From Sphingomonadales bacterium (GTDB lineage: Bacteria > Pseudomonadota > Alphaproteobacteria > Sphingomonadales > Sphingomonadaceae), in assembly GCA_016721875.1 (NCBI GenBank), contig JADKHG010000001.1, positions 434,001-498,000 on the forward strand: a stretch of DNA of 64,000 nucleotides, written 5' to 3'. The position numbers and the translations under genes were made by a program. The notes under the pieces are model-generated. The model worked only from the letters and a program-made list of their open reading frames with translations, ran no database searches and was not told the origin of the DNA. This document shows, piece after piece, positions 43,642 to 54,162 of this stretch. The first letter of the stretch is position 1, and every line of letters begins with the position of its first letter.

Positions 43642-44022
43642 TTAAGCCTCTTCTTCCTGTTCACGCACCACGATGCGCAGACGGCTGAACGGTTTCAGGA
43701 TGCGGGTCGATTTGCCGCGACCGCGAGCGTGGAAACGCTTCATGGTCAACGCCTTGCCGACGCTCGCTTCGGCGACGACAAGGCTGTCGACGTCGAGATT
43801 ATGGTTGTTTTCCGCATTGGCGATGGCCGAAGCCAAAACCTTTTTCGCATCAACCGCCATTCCCCGCTTGGAGAATGTCAGGATGTTCAGGGCGTCTTCA
43901 ACCTTGCGTCCACGGATCAGCGCGGCAACCAGGTTAAGCTTTTGTGCCGAACCACGGATGGTGGTGCCGACAGCCAAAGCTTCCTTTTCGCCGACGCGAC
44001 GGGGGGCTTTCTGCTTAGACAT
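43642..44022 (-). CDS. rplV: Ribosomal protein uL22
   Basis: A 126-residue protein lining the exit tunnel. Contains KLNLVAALIRGRKVEDALN and FHARGRGKSTRILKPFSR, the tunnel loop. It shares one base with the rpsS stop. Confidence 0.97.
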   Translation of the reverse strand: MSKQKAPRRVGEKEALAVGTTIRGSAQKLNLVAALIRGRKVEDALNILTFSKRGMAVDAKKVLASAIANAENNHNLDVDSLVVAEASVGKALTMKRFHARGRGKSTRILKPFSRLRIVVREQEEEA

Positions 44023-44297
44023 TAGCGCTTGCCCTTCTTGTCTGCGCCGTGACCATGGTAGGTACGGGTGGGCGCAAATTCGCCCAGCTTATGGCCAACC
44101 ATGTCTTCATTCACCGCGACGGGAATGAATTTATGGCCGTTATAGACGCTGAACGTCAGGCCCACGAATTGCGGAAGGATCGTCGAGCGGCGCGACCAGG
44201 TCTTGATCGGCGCGGTGCTGTTCGCATCCTGCGCGGTTTCTGCTTTTTTCAGCAGATACAGGTCGACAAAAGGACCTTTCCAGACGGAACGAGCCAT
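44022..44297 (-). CDS. rpsS: Ribosomal protein uS19
   Basis: A 91-residue head protein of the small subunit: MARSVWKGPFVDLYLLKKAE, WSRRSTILPQFVGLTFSVYN, and KLGEFAPTRTYHGHGADKK. Confidence 0.98.
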   Translation of the reverse strand: MARSVWKGPFVDLYLLKKAETAQDANSTAPIKTWSRRSTILPQFVGLTFSVYNGHKFIPVAVNEDMVGHKLGEFAPTRTYHGHGADKKGKR

Positions 44298-44300
44298 GAC

Positions 44301-45137
44301 TTACCTCTTCTTCTTCGCATGACGTGACCGGATGATCATCTTGTCAGTCGATTTGTTCGAACGGGTACGCGCACCCTTGGTCGGCTTACCCCATGGTGTC
44401 ACAGGATGACGACCACCGGAGGTCCGGCCTTCACCACCACCGTGCGGGTGGTCGACCGGGTTCTTTGCAACACCGCGAGTCAAAGGCTTGATGCCCTTCC
44501 AGCGGTTGCGGCCAGCCTTGGCAAGCGTCTGGTTGCTGTTGTCGGGGTTTGAAACCGCGCCAACCGTACCCATGCAGGTGCCGAGGATATAACGCTGTTC
44601 ACCCGAGTTCAGGCGAACGATGACTTTGCCACCGTCACGACCGACCAGCTGCACGTAGGTGCCTGCCGAACGGGCGATCTGACCGCCCTTGCCAGGCTTC
44701 ATCTCCACGTTGTGGCAGATGGTGCCGACCGGCATCTGGCTGAGCAGCATCGCGTTGCCCGGCTTAACGTCGGTCTTTTCACCAGCGACAACAGTGTCAC
44801 CGACATTCAGGCGCTGCGGCGCCAGAATATAGGTCTGTTCGCCGTCGCTATACTTCACCAGTGCGATGAAGGCGGTGCGGTTGGGGTCATATTCCAGACG
44901 CTCGACGGTTGCCGGCATATCCCATTTGCGACGCTTGAAGTCGATAATGCGGTACTTCTGCTTGTGGCCGCCGGCGATGCCGCGCGAGGTGACATGGCCC
45001 TTATTGTTGCGGCCGCCGGTCTTGCGCTTGCCTTCGGTCAGCGCCTTGACGGGCTTCCCTTTGAAAAGGCTCGAACGGTCAACGAGCACAAGGCCGCGAC
45101 GCGCCGGGCTGGTTGGTTTGTAGCTTTTGAGTGCCAT
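44301..45137 (-). CDS. rplB: Ribosomal protein uL2
   Basis: A 278-residue protein near the peptidyl-transferase centre. MALKSYKPTSPARRGLVLVD at the start, GRNNKGHVTSRGIAGGHKQKYR, and the conserved HPHGGGEGRTSGGRHPVTPWG near the end. Confidence 0.98.
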   Translation of the reverse strand: MALKSYKPTSPARRGLVLVDRSSLFKGKPVKALTEGKRKTGGRNNKGHVTSRGIAGGHKQKYRIIDFKRRKWDMPATVERLEYDPNRTAFIALVKYSDGEQTYILAPQRLNVGDTVVAGEKTDVKPGNAMLLSQMPVGTICHNVEMKPGKGGQIARSAGTYVQLVGRDGGKVIVRLNSGEQRYILGTCMGTVGAVSNPDNSNQTLAKAGRNRWKGIKPLTRGVAKNPVDHPHGGGEGRTSGGRHPVTPWGKPTKGARTRSNKSTDKMIIRSRHAKKKR

Positions 45138-45147
45138 TATCCTGCCC

Positions 45148-45456
45148 TTAGATCCCTGAGGTCACGTCGATGGTCTGGCCTTCAGCCAGAGTCACAACGG
45201 CCTTTTTGACGTCGTTGCGGGTATAGGGCTTGCCCTTCCACCGCTTGACTTTGCCCTTTTGCACGAGCGTGTTGACGCCCTTCACCTTGACGTCGAACAA
45301 AGCTTCGACCGCCGCTTTAATCTGCGGCTTGGTGGCGGTGCCGGCGACCTTGAAAACAACGGCGTTGTTTTCCGAAAGCAGCGTCGCCTTTTCGGTGATG
45401 TGCGGAGCAACGATCACGTCGTAATGACGGATGTCGATTGCGTCTTTCTTAGCCAT
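45148..45456 (-). CDS. rplW: Ribosomal protein uL23
   Basis: A 102-residue protein at the tunnel exit, docking site for trigger factor and SRP. I chose ATG 45454-45456 (MAKKDAIDIRHYDVIVAPHI); the longer frame only adds part of rplD. It contains AVEALFDVKVKGVNTL and KVKRWKGKPYTRND. It overlaps rplD by 8 bp. Confidence 0.96.
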   Translation of the reverse strand: MAKKDAIDIRHYDVIVAPHITEKATLLSENNAVVFKVAGTATKPQIKAAVEALFDVKVKGVNTLVQKGKVKRWKGKPYTRNDVKKAVVTLAEGQTIDVTSGI

Positions 45457-46075
45457 TGAAACGGGCCTCCAGTTTCTCAACCGCGGCGCGGGTCAGGACC
45501 AGCGTTTCGTGCTTCAGAATGTCATAGACGTTGGCGCCCACAGCGGGGAGCACATTGACGCCGATGATATTGGCTGATGCTTTGCGGAAATTGTCATTCA
45601 CGCCTTCACCGTCAATGACCAAAGTGGTCTTGCCGAAACCAAGCTTGGCGATCTGGCCGATCAGCAATTTGGTCTTGGCGTCTTTGACGTCGAGGTCTTC
45701 GAGGACGATGAGCGAGCCCGACTTGGCCTTGCTCGAAAGCGCCATCTTCAGACCCAGCGTGCGGATCTTTTTGTTCAACAGCGGGTTGAAGTCGCGGAGA
45801 CGAGCACCGTGAGCCTTACCACCACCGATGAAAACCGGAGCGCGACGATCGCCGTGACGGGCGACACCGCCGCCTTTCTGGCGACCGAATTTCTTGCCGG
45901 TGCGGGCAACGTCAGAGCGTTCGCGGGTCGGACGAGCCGTGCCACGTGCCTTTTCACGCTGCCAGGTGACGACGCGGTGCAAAATGTCTGCACGCGGTTC
46001 GATGCCGAAGACTTCGTCGTTCAGATCGATGTCGCCCTTTGCCTTGGCGTCGAGGGTTTGAACCTTGAGCTTCAT
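45449..46075 (-). CDS. rplD: Ribosomal protein uL4
   Basis: A 208-residue protein; in E. coli it also represses its own operon. MKLKVQTLDAKAKGDIDLND at the start, the tunnel loop KKFGRQKGGGVARHGDRRAP, and the globular end ANIIGVNVLPAVGANVYDIL. It begins 2 bp after rplC. Confidence 0.97.
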   Translation of the reverse strand: MKLKVQTLDAKAKGDIDLNDEVFGIEPRADILHRVVTWQREKARGTARPTRERSDVARTGKKFGRQKGGGVARHGDRRAPVFIGGGKAHGARLRDFNPLLNKKIRTLGLKMALSSKAKSGSLIVLEDLDVKDAKTKLLIGQIAKLGFGKTTLVIDGEGVNDNFRKASANIIGVNVLPAVGANVYDILKHETLVLTRAAVEKLEARFNG

Positions 46076-46077
46076 GT

Positions 46078-46926
46078 TCAGCCCTCCTTCGTTTCTTCGC
46101 TGGCGTCAGCGGCGGGAGCCTCTTCAGCAGCGGGGGTTTCGACGGGAGCTTCTGCAGCAGGCGCTTCCGCACTTGCTTCAACAGCCGGAGCTTCGACGAC
46201 TTCGGTTTCAGCCGCGATTACGACTTCTTCCTCGATCGGCGCTTCATTGTCATTCTTCAGCGCACCGGGGAACGGAGCACCTTCGGGTGACGGAACCTTG
46301 ACCGCGTCGCGGACAAGCAACCAACCGTTCTTCGCACCGGGGACCGAGCCCTTGACGAAGATCAAGCCGCGCGCAACGTCGGTGCGAACGATTTCCAGAT
46401 TTTGCTGTGTACGCTGGCGATCACCCATGTGACCGGCCATCTTCTTGTTCTTGAAGACCTTACCCGGATCCTGACGGTTACCCGTCGAACCATGGGCACG
46501 GTGGCTGATCGAAACGCCGTGGGTTGCGCGCATACCGCCGAAACCCCAACGCTTCATGGCACCCGCAAAACCCTTACCCTGGGTCTTGCCGGTAATGTCG
46601 ACCAGCTGGCCTGCAATGAAATGATCCGCTGAAATCGTGGCGCCGACCGGCAGCAAGCCGTCTTCGCCTTCAACGCGGAATTCAACGACGCGTGCCTTGG
46701 GCTCGACTTGAGCCTTGGCGAATTCTCCGCGCTGCGGTTTGTTTACATTTTTCGCCTTACGGACACCTGCACCAAGACGGACAGCATAATAGCCATCCTT
46801 TTCTTGCGAGCGGGCCCCGACCACCTGGCAGCCTTCCAGCGCCAATACGGTGACGGGTACGTGACGGCCATCTTCATTGAAGAGGCGCATCATGCCCATC
46901 TTTTTAGCGATCACGCCAGTACGCAT
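46078..46926 (-). CDS. rplC: Ribosomal protein uL3 with acidic Ala-rich tail
   Basis: A 282-residue protein; the conserved L3 core starts MRTGVIAKKMGMMRLF and includes MAGHMGDRQRTQQNLEIV. The last 60 residues or so are an Ala/Glu-rich low-complexity tail (EAPAVEASAEAPAAEAPVET) absent from E. coli L3 but known in sphingomonads. The ATG at 46924-46926 is preceded by AAGGAG. A long spacer separates it from rpsJ. Confidence 0.96.
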   Translation of the reverse strand: MRTGVIAKKMGMMRLFNEDGRHVPVTVLALEGCQVVGARSQEKDGYYAVRLGAGVRKAKNVNKPQRGEFAKAQVEPKARVVEFRVEGEDGLLPVGATISADHFIAGQLVDITGKTQGKGFAGAMKRWGFGGMRATHGVSISHRAHGSTGNRQDPGKVFKNKKMAGHMGDRQRTQQNLEIVRTDVARGLIFVKGSVPGAKNGWLLVRDAVKVPSPEGAPFPGALKNDNEAPIEEEVVIAAETEVVEAPAVEASAEAPAAEAPVETPAAEEAPAADASEETKEG

Positions 46927-47141
46927 GACCAATACTCCTTACAGAGGCCGAGGGGACCATTCCCCGCGGCGTGGAAGGCCCTGTCAAAGCAATGCCCCGA
47001 CAAGACCTGTTCAGCCCGATTTTGTTAAACGTCGCCCCGTCCGGGCTGAACCCTCCCCAAAGGGAGGAAGACGGGGGACGCAGGCCCGGACCAAAAACTC
47101 CCGAAGGAAAAGTCCGGCGGTATCCCTATGTCTCGCTAGCC
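46927..47141 (-). other. 215-bp spacer between rpsJ and rplC with inverted repeats
   Basis: Unusually long for the S10 operon, where these genes normally lie close. On the coding strand it contains CCTCCC-TTTG-GGGAGG and a larger pair TTCAGCCCG ... CGGGCTGAA. No coding frame is convincing. It may hold an internal promoter or a structured leader used for autoregulation. Confidence 0.5.
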
Positions 47142-47453
47142 TTAGGCCAGCTTGATTTCGACATTCACACCGGCAGCAAGGTCAAGCTTCATCAAAGCAT
47201 CGACGGTCTGCGGAGTGGGCTGCACAATGTCGAGCAGCCGCTTGTAAGTGCGCACCTCAAACTGCTCGCGCGACTTTTTGTCGACGTGCGGGCCGCGGTT
47301 GACGGTGAACTTTTCGATACGGGTAGGAAGAGGAATTGGTCCGCGAATCAAAGCGCCGGTGCGGCGAGCGGTGTCGGCGATATCGCCAGTCGCCTGATCG
47401 AGGACGCGATGGTCAAATGCTTTCAGACGAATGCGAATATTCTGCGTTTCCAT
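47142..47453 (-). CDS. rpsJ: Ribosomal protein uS10
   Basis: A 103-residue small-subunit protein that also serves as NusE in antitermination. METQNIRIRLKAFDHRVLDQ at the start, GPIPLPTRIEKFTVNRGPHV in the middle. The ATG at 47451-47453 is the standard start. Confidence 0.97.
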   Translation of the reverse strand: METQNIRIRLKAFDHRVLDQATGDIADTARRTGALIRGPIPLPTRIEKFTVNRGPHVDKKSREQFEVRTYKRLLDIVQPTPQTVDALMKLDLAAGVNVEIKLA

Positions 47454-47570
47454 GACTGGACCCAATTCCTGTTTCTATCAGTATCAAAGAGCGAAAAACA
47501 GCCAGCCCAACGACCCCCTTTTTGGCGAGGGATGCCAGGACAGCTGTTTTGAAAATTCTATATAAACCGT

Positions 47571-47597
47571 CCCGCCCGAATCAGTGAATCGGGCGGG
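47571..47597 (-). terminator. Hairpin after tuf, before rpsJ
   Basis: A perfect 9-bp stem (CCCGCCCGA / TCGGGCGGG) with a 9-base loop, 14 bases after the tuf stop. On the coding strand ACGGTTTATA follows, so it is T-poor; probably a partial terminator or attenuator between the str and S10 parts. Confidence 0.6.
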
Positions 47598-47611
47598 ATG
47601 CGCGGCCTATA

Positions 47612-48803
47612 TTACTTCGTGATGTTGCTGACAACCCCTGAACCGACGGTGCGGCCACCTTCGCGGATAGCAAAGCGAAGGCCCTGCTCCATTGCGATCG
47701 GTGCGATCAGCTTTACGTTGATCGTGACGTTGTCGCCCGGCATCACCATTTCGGTGCCTTCAGGAAGGATCACTTCGCCGGTCACGTCGGTCGTGCGGAA
47801 GTAGAATTGCGGACGGTAGTTCGCAAAGAACGGCGTGTGACGGCCGCCTTCTTCCTTCGAAAGGACGTAGATTTCTGCCGAGAAGTCGGTGTGCGGCGTA
47901 ACCGGAACCGGGCTTGGCCAGAACCTGACCACGCTCAACGTCTTCACGGCCTACGCCACGAACCAGTGCGCCGATGTTGTCGCCAGCACGACCTTCGTCG
48001 AGCAGCTTGCGGAACATTTCAACGCCGGTGACGACGGTCTTCTGGGTGTCGCGGATGCCGACGACTTCGACTTCTTCGCCAACCTTGACGATGCCGGTCT
48101 CGACGCGGCCGGTAACAACCGTACCACGGCCCGAGATCGAGAACACGTCTTCGACGGGCATCAGGAAGGGCTTGTCGACCGGACGGTCGGGCTGCGGAAT
48201 GGCTTCGTCAACAGCAGCCATCAGGGCGAGAACCGAATCCTTGCCGATGTTGTCGTCACGACATTCAAGAGCGGCAAGTGCCGAACCCTTGACGATGGGA
48301 ATGGCGTCGCCGTCGAAACCATAAGATGAAAGCAGCTCGCGCACTTCCATTTCAACCAGTTCGAGAATTTCTTCATCGTCAACCTGGTCGACCTTGTTCA
48401 TGTAAACGACGAGCGAAGGCACGCCAACCTGACGGGCAAGCAGGATGTGCTCGCGGGTCTGGGGCATCGGGCCGTCTGCGGCGGAAACAACAAGGATAGC
48501 ACCGTCCATCTGGGCAGCACCGGTGATCATGTTCTTCACATAGTCAGCGTGGCCCGGGCAATCGACGTGCGCATAGTGGCGGGCAGCCGTTTCATATTCG
48601 ACGTGTGCGGTCGAAATGGTGATGCCGCGTTCGCGCTCTTCAGGAGCCTTGTCGATGTTGGCGAAATCAACGGCGGTGCCGCCGAATGCTTCTGCCATGA
48701 TCTTGGTGATCGCAGCGGTCAGCGTGGTCTTGCCATGGTCAACGTGACCGATGGTGCCGATGTTGCAGTGCGGTTTCGTCCGCTCAAATTTAGCCTTTGC
48801 CAT
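47612..48803 (-). CDS. tuf: Elongation factor Tu (frame broken by a 1-base insertion near 47902)
   Basis: GTPase that brings aminoacyl-tRNA to the ribosome. GHVDHGKTTL, DCPGHADYVKNM and NKVDQVDD are intact in the GTP domain and SGRGTVVTGR in domain 2. After VLAKPGS the frame is lost; removing one base at 47902-47903 restores SVTPHTDFSAEIYVLSKEEGG and the end VGSGVVSNITK, giving exactly 396 residues. A second tuf elsewhere could allow a true lesion, but other essential genes nearby show the same kind of defect, so a sequence error is favoured. Confidence 0.93.
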
Positions 48804-48852
48804 TGTTCAAACCTTCTTAGTTCAAATATCAGATTTTGATCAGTTGGGACGC

Positions 48853-48870
48853 CGCCTGCTGAATCAGGCG
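48853..48870. other. Hairpin in the fusA-tuf spacer
   Basis: CGCCTG-CTGAAT-CAGGCG forms a perfect 6-bp stem. It lies in the 91-bp gap between fusA and tuf and may mark a processing or attenuation site. Confidence 0.45.
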
Positions 48871-48894
48871 CCGCCCTTAATCGCTAATTGTTGC

Positions 48895-50967
<2,073 letters not shown>

Positions 50968-51012
50968 GATCTTCACTCCAGTGAAAAGGCCCATATGGCC
51001 CTATAGTTGCGG

Positions 51013-51035
51013 GGGGCCGGTCAAAAACCGGCCCC
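51013..51035. other. Hairpin in the rpsG-fusA spacer
   Basis: A perfect 9-bp stem GGGGCCGGT / ACCGGCCCC with a CAAAA loop, in the 96-bp gap. No T run follows on the coding strand. Possibly an attenuator or processing site. Confidence 0.5.
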
Positions 51036-51063
51036 TATGTCCTGTTTATGACAGTATCGCGGC

Positions 51064-51534
51064 TTACCAGCGATAATGTGCGAAGGCGCGGTTGGCTTCT
51101 GCCATGCGGTGCGTATCTTCGCGCTTCTTGACGGCATTGCCGCGGTTGTTGGCCGCATCCATGACTTCACCCGACAGACGGGCCGCCATGGTGGTTTCGC
51201 TGCGGTTGCGCGCAGCTGAAATCAGCCAACGGATGGCCAGCGCCTGGGCGCGTTCCGGACGGACTTCGCAAGGCACCTGATAGGTAGCACCACCAACGCG
51301 ACGCGAACGGACTTCGATGCCCGGCTTCACATTGTTCAATGCTTCATGGAAGGTCTGCACCGGATCTTTCTTGGCCTTGGCTTCGACAGTTTCGAGTGCG
51401 CCATAAACAATGCGTTCTGCGACGGATTTTTTGCCGTCAAGCATCAGGTTGTTCATGAATTTCGAAAGCACCAGATCACCGAATTTTGGATCGGGAAGGA
51501 TGATGCGCTTTTCGGGACGACGACGACGTGACAT
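51064..51534 (-). CDS. rpsG: Ribosomal protein uS7
   Basis: A 156-residue head protein of the small subunit and, in E. coli, the repressor of the str operon. MSRRRRPEKRIILPDPKFGD at the start, GVKPGIEVRSRRVGGATYQV-like region in the middle, and TMAARLSGEVMDAANNRG. It ends FAHYRW. Confidence 0.97.
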   Translation of the reverse strand: MSRRRRPEKRIILPDPKFGDLVLSKFMNNLMLDGKKSVAERIVYGALETVEAKAKKDPVQTFHEALNNVKPGIEVRSRRVGGATYQVPCEVRPERAQALAIRWLISAARNRSETTMAARLSGEVMDAANNRGNAVKKREDTHRMAEANRAFAHYRW

Positions 51535-51552
51535 TTCTCTATTCTCCCGATC

Positions 51553-51924
51553 TTATTTCGGACGCTTCGCGCCATATTTGGAACGCGACTGCTTACGGTC
51601 TTTGACGCCCTGTGTGTCGAGCACGCCGCGCAGGACGTGGTAACGCACACCGGGAAGATCGCGGACACGACCGCCACGGATCAGTACGATGGAGTGTTCC
51701 TGCAGGTTGTGGCCTTCACCGGGGATATAGGAAATGACTTCGCGCTGGTTGGTCAGACGGATCTTGGCCACCTTACGCAGAGCCGAGTTCGGCTTTTTCG
51801 GAGTCGTTGTGTAAACACGGGTGCAAACGCCGCGCTTCTGCGGGTTCTGCTCCATTGCAGGGACCTTTGACTTGGCCTTCTGCGGGACCCGGCCCTTGCG
51901 GACCAGCTGGTTAATCGTTGGCAT
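51553..51924 (-). CDS. rpsL: Ribosomal protein uS12 with Arg88
   Basis: A 123-residue decoding-centre protein. MPTINQLVRKGRVPQKAKSK at the start, TTPKKPNSALRKVAKIRLTN around Lys43, and LIRGGRVRDLPGVRYH. The residue at 88 is Arg (codon CGC at 51661-51663) where most bacteria have Lys; Lys-to-Arg at this position is a known streptomycin-resistance change in other species. First gene of the str operon in the window's transcription order. Confidence 0.97.
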   Translation of the reverse strand: MPTINQLVRKGRVPQKAKSKVPAMEQNPQKRGVCTRVYTTTPKKPNSALRKVAKIRLTNQREVISYIPGEGHNLQEHSIVLIRGGRVRDLPGVRYHVLRGVLDTQGVKDRKQSRSKYGAKRPK

Positions 51925-52158
51925 ATCTTCACCTTGAAAATAAGTTGGTTACTTTGCGCGACAAGACGTGGACCCATATGCAAATGCCAAGGGGCAAAAG
52001 CGTTGGGAGCGCGGCGGAGGCTCAGCCTTGATTCCGCCCGGCCTGTCGAACAATGTTCAGCCTATGTGAGTTTTCCATTGGGCGCGGAGAATCACTCCTC
52101 GCGCTTTCGGGAAGGCGGGCCATTAGCGGCGGATGGGGCGTCGGTCAAGGGGGCGGCG
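51925..52158 (-). promoter_or_regulatory. Upstream region of the str operon
   Basis: The 234 bp before rpsL must hold the main promoter of the ribosomal block. I cannot point to a convincing -35/-10 pair; TTGGCA on the minus strand, about 70 bases before the start, is a weak candidate. No coding frame seen. Confidence 0.35.
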
Positions 52159-52978
52159 CTATTTGCCGCGCAAGTCAACCGGCTTTCCGCGTTCATAGCC
52201 CAATATCCCCGGGATCGGGGCCAGCCGGTTGATGTTTCCGGCACCGGGTTCATAGAACTGGCCGATGACCTCCAGCTTGGCTGGGCTGATCGGCATTTTT
52301 TGGATCGCGGCAGGCACGGCGGTTTGGGCGTCAGCAGGGACCAGCGCCCCACCCAAAACAAAGCTGTACTGGAACATCTGCTCTCCCAGTTCATCTTCGA
52401 GATTGGGGACTGGAGATTCCTTGTGGACCTTGTCCGCGTAAAGCGAGCCCAGATGGGTGATAACGCCGGGCTGAGCAGTAAAGCCGACCGTCCCCAAACA
52501 GTTGCAACTGGCAAGACCGCGATCACCAACCGTCACGCCATAAAGAATATATTTTCCTGGCGGCACTTGAAGCAGGATGGTCCGCATTTCGCCATCTTCA
52601 AGAAACTTTCCCACCCGGACCACAAAGCTATTGGGCTTGCCTTTATAGTCGAATTGAAATTCGCCGATTGTGGGCACAGGTCCGTCTTTTGCTTTTTTCC
52701 TAAGCTTAGGCAATTCTGCCTCATAGGCGATCTGCTTTGCGGCCAGATAATCTGCCAATTCCTGTTCGGAGGGCTCACGCAGCAACACATGCTGGATTGC
52801 AAACAGTCCAGACTTGGCGACACTTGCCTTGACCAAAATATAGGCAGCGTCGGCCTGCAAAGCTGCCGGTGCCTGTTCAAGGTGAATGGCGGCTTCGGCC
52901 ATTTTTTTGGCCAAGGCGGGTTTGCGGCGCGCATAACATTGGCAAAATGGCAAGTATTCCAAGCAACGGGTGCTTCAT
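52159..52978 (-). CDS. Exported protein, unknown (frame broken near 52922)
   Basis: The bulk of the gene reads KKMAEAAIHLEQAPAALQAD ... VRVGKFLEDGEMRTILLQVPPGKYILYGV, a mainly beta protein I cannot name. A start at ATG 52976-52978 gives a clear signal peptide (MKHPLLGILAILPMLCA) in another frame and overlaps the upstream gene by ATGA. Removing one T at 52921-52923 joins them into a 272-residue precursor with a likely ALA cleavage site. The alternative, a start at MEYLPFCQ inside the same frame, has no signal peptide. It is probably co-transcribed with the next gene. Confidence 0.6.
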
Positions 52979-53514
52979 CGCATCACTACCTCGTCAGCGG
53001 GTTTAGGCCCCGATGCCAATTTTGCCTGCATCAGGATCAGTTGCTGCTCTTCGCCATCGTTAAGCTTGTCAAATACCGATTCAGCTATCGCATAACGGTC
53101 GTAGCCACGTGTTCCCATGCAACGTCGCATTTTGTTGCTATGTTGTCCTCTGATCATTTTGGGTACAATGATAGCTGCCATCGCAACTCCAACAATTCCA
53201 TACATGGGCGTTCCCTGAAACACTTCACGGCGATGTTGTTCGCCCCACGGAATGAAACCCGGGACCGCTGCCGGTCCGGCAGATACCAAGTGCGCCCGGC
53301 AGTCACGCAGATCTTGGTAGGCGGTTTCAAACGAAACGTCCGGACTATGGAAATAGTAAAACTTATAGCCATCCTCGCGGATTTTGGGATCGGCAGATGG
53401 CGTTACATCGGGAACCGAAATCGTTGTCGGGTCCGGTAATGCGGTTTCAGGAGCAGCAGATGCTATCGCGGTGGATGACAGGCAGATCGCACACAGGAAT
53501 TTCAGACTTTGCAT
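52975..53514 (-). CDS. Exported protein, unknown
   Basis: A 179-residue precursor from ATG 53512-53514 with signal MQSLKFLCAICLSSTAIASA. The mature part begins PETALPDPTTIS and holds a region FETAYQDLRDCRAHLVSAG, a short hydrophobic glycine/alanine-containing segment (MYGIVGVAMAAIIVP) and RRCMGTRGYDRYAI. Two Cys residues could pair. It overlaps the next gene by ATGA. I recognise no named family. Confidence 0.65.
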   Translation of the reverse strand: MQSLKFLCAICLSSTAIASAAPETALPDPTTISVPDVTPSADPKIREDGYKFYYFHSPDVSFETAYQDLRDCRAHLVSAGPAAVPGFIPWGEQHRREVFQGTPMYGIVGVAMAAIIVPKMIRGQHSNKMRRCMGTRGYDRYAIAESVFDKLNDGEEQQLILMQAKLASGPKPADEVVMR

Positions 53515-53641
53515 GGTGCTATTGCTATGGTTGCTGCGGATGGTGTCAATAAAATTTTGCGGAAGTTGAAAAACCCCGTCACTCGTTAATCGAATGAAGA
53601 CCATATGCCGTCAGAGACTCAGATATAAGGAGTCTCCAGTA

Positions 53642-53860
53642 ATGAAATTCATCAAACTTCACTCGCGCGGCGGCAATTATTTGGTGGTGGCGGACAATGT
53701 TGCCTGGTTGCGCACTGCCGAAAATGGTCAGACGCAGATCGGGATTGTCGGCGGACAGCCATTGCTGGTCGCGGGCAGTATCGAGGAAATTGCCGAGATT
53801 ATTTTGACGGGGGTTTCCGGGTCGGCGGAAGAAGCACCACAGCACGCGCAGGATGCATAA
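53642..53860 (+). CDS. Small protein resembling FlbD-type domains
   Basis: A 72-residue protein: MKFIKLHSRGGNYLVVADNV, then IGIVGGQPLLVAGSIEEIAE and an acidic tail. The alternation of beta strands and the closing helix resembles the small FlbD fold, but no flagellar gene is near and similarity is modest. AAGGAG lies eight bases before the ATG. It is divergent from the exported protein gene at 53514. Confidence 0.55.
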   Translation: MKFIKLHSRGGNYLVVADNVAWLRTAENGQTQIGIVGGQPLLVAGSIEEIAEIILTGVSGSAEEAPQHAQDA

Positions 53861-53869
53861 ATGAAAACA

Positions 53870-53910
53870 GCGCCAAAGCCGCCCCGGTCAATCCGAAGGC
53901 GGCGTGGCGC
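53870..53910 (-). terminator. Terminator downstream of the 23-codon gene
   Basis: GCGCCA and GCCGCC pair with GGCGGC and TGGCGC around a 14-base loop, with a small internal bulge. On the minus strand TGTTTTCATTT follows, so it is oriented to end the small gene at 53938-54009. Confidence 0.65.
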
Positions 53911-53937
53911 TGGCAATCATGTCAACCGGGTCTGGAT

Positions 53938-54009
53938 TCAGACCATCGTGACGGAAAACAGCAGACCGCTGAGCGTAACTGCTGCAAAAAGCGAGAAAAG
54001 CTTTTCCAT
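53938..54009 (-). CDS. 23-residue membrane peptide
   Basis: A very short frame encoding MEKLFSLFAAVTLSGLLFSV plus three residues: a charged start and one membrane-length hydrophobic segment. AAAGGAA lies eight bases before the ATG at 54007-54009, and a terminator follows its stop, so the region has the layout of a complete small gene. Function unknown. It could be a signal-like peptide or a small inner-membrane protein. Confidence 0.55.
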   Translation of the reverse strand: MEKLFSLFAAVTLSGLLFSVTMV

Positions 54010-54162
54010 TTGACTGTTCCTTTCTGTTTTATGGCCGGCCCTTTACGGGTGCTCTGGCCACCTGGACTCAGCCTCGCGGACATCCTTCTTCTTATGTTGC
54101 AGTGCACAAATAGTGCCTATCAGGTTAAAGACAAGTTAATTGATAGACAATTAAGTTGCACT

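Noticed and set aside
47760..47947. Two separate partial EF-Tu genes
   Set aside because: The fragments overlap exactly at one extra base and rejoin to 396 residues, so they are a single gene.
53922..54107. A 61-codon frame on the minus strand
   Set aside because: It overlaps the better-supported 23-codon gene in another frame, and its composition (many Arg, Ser, Lys without pattern) is not protein-like.
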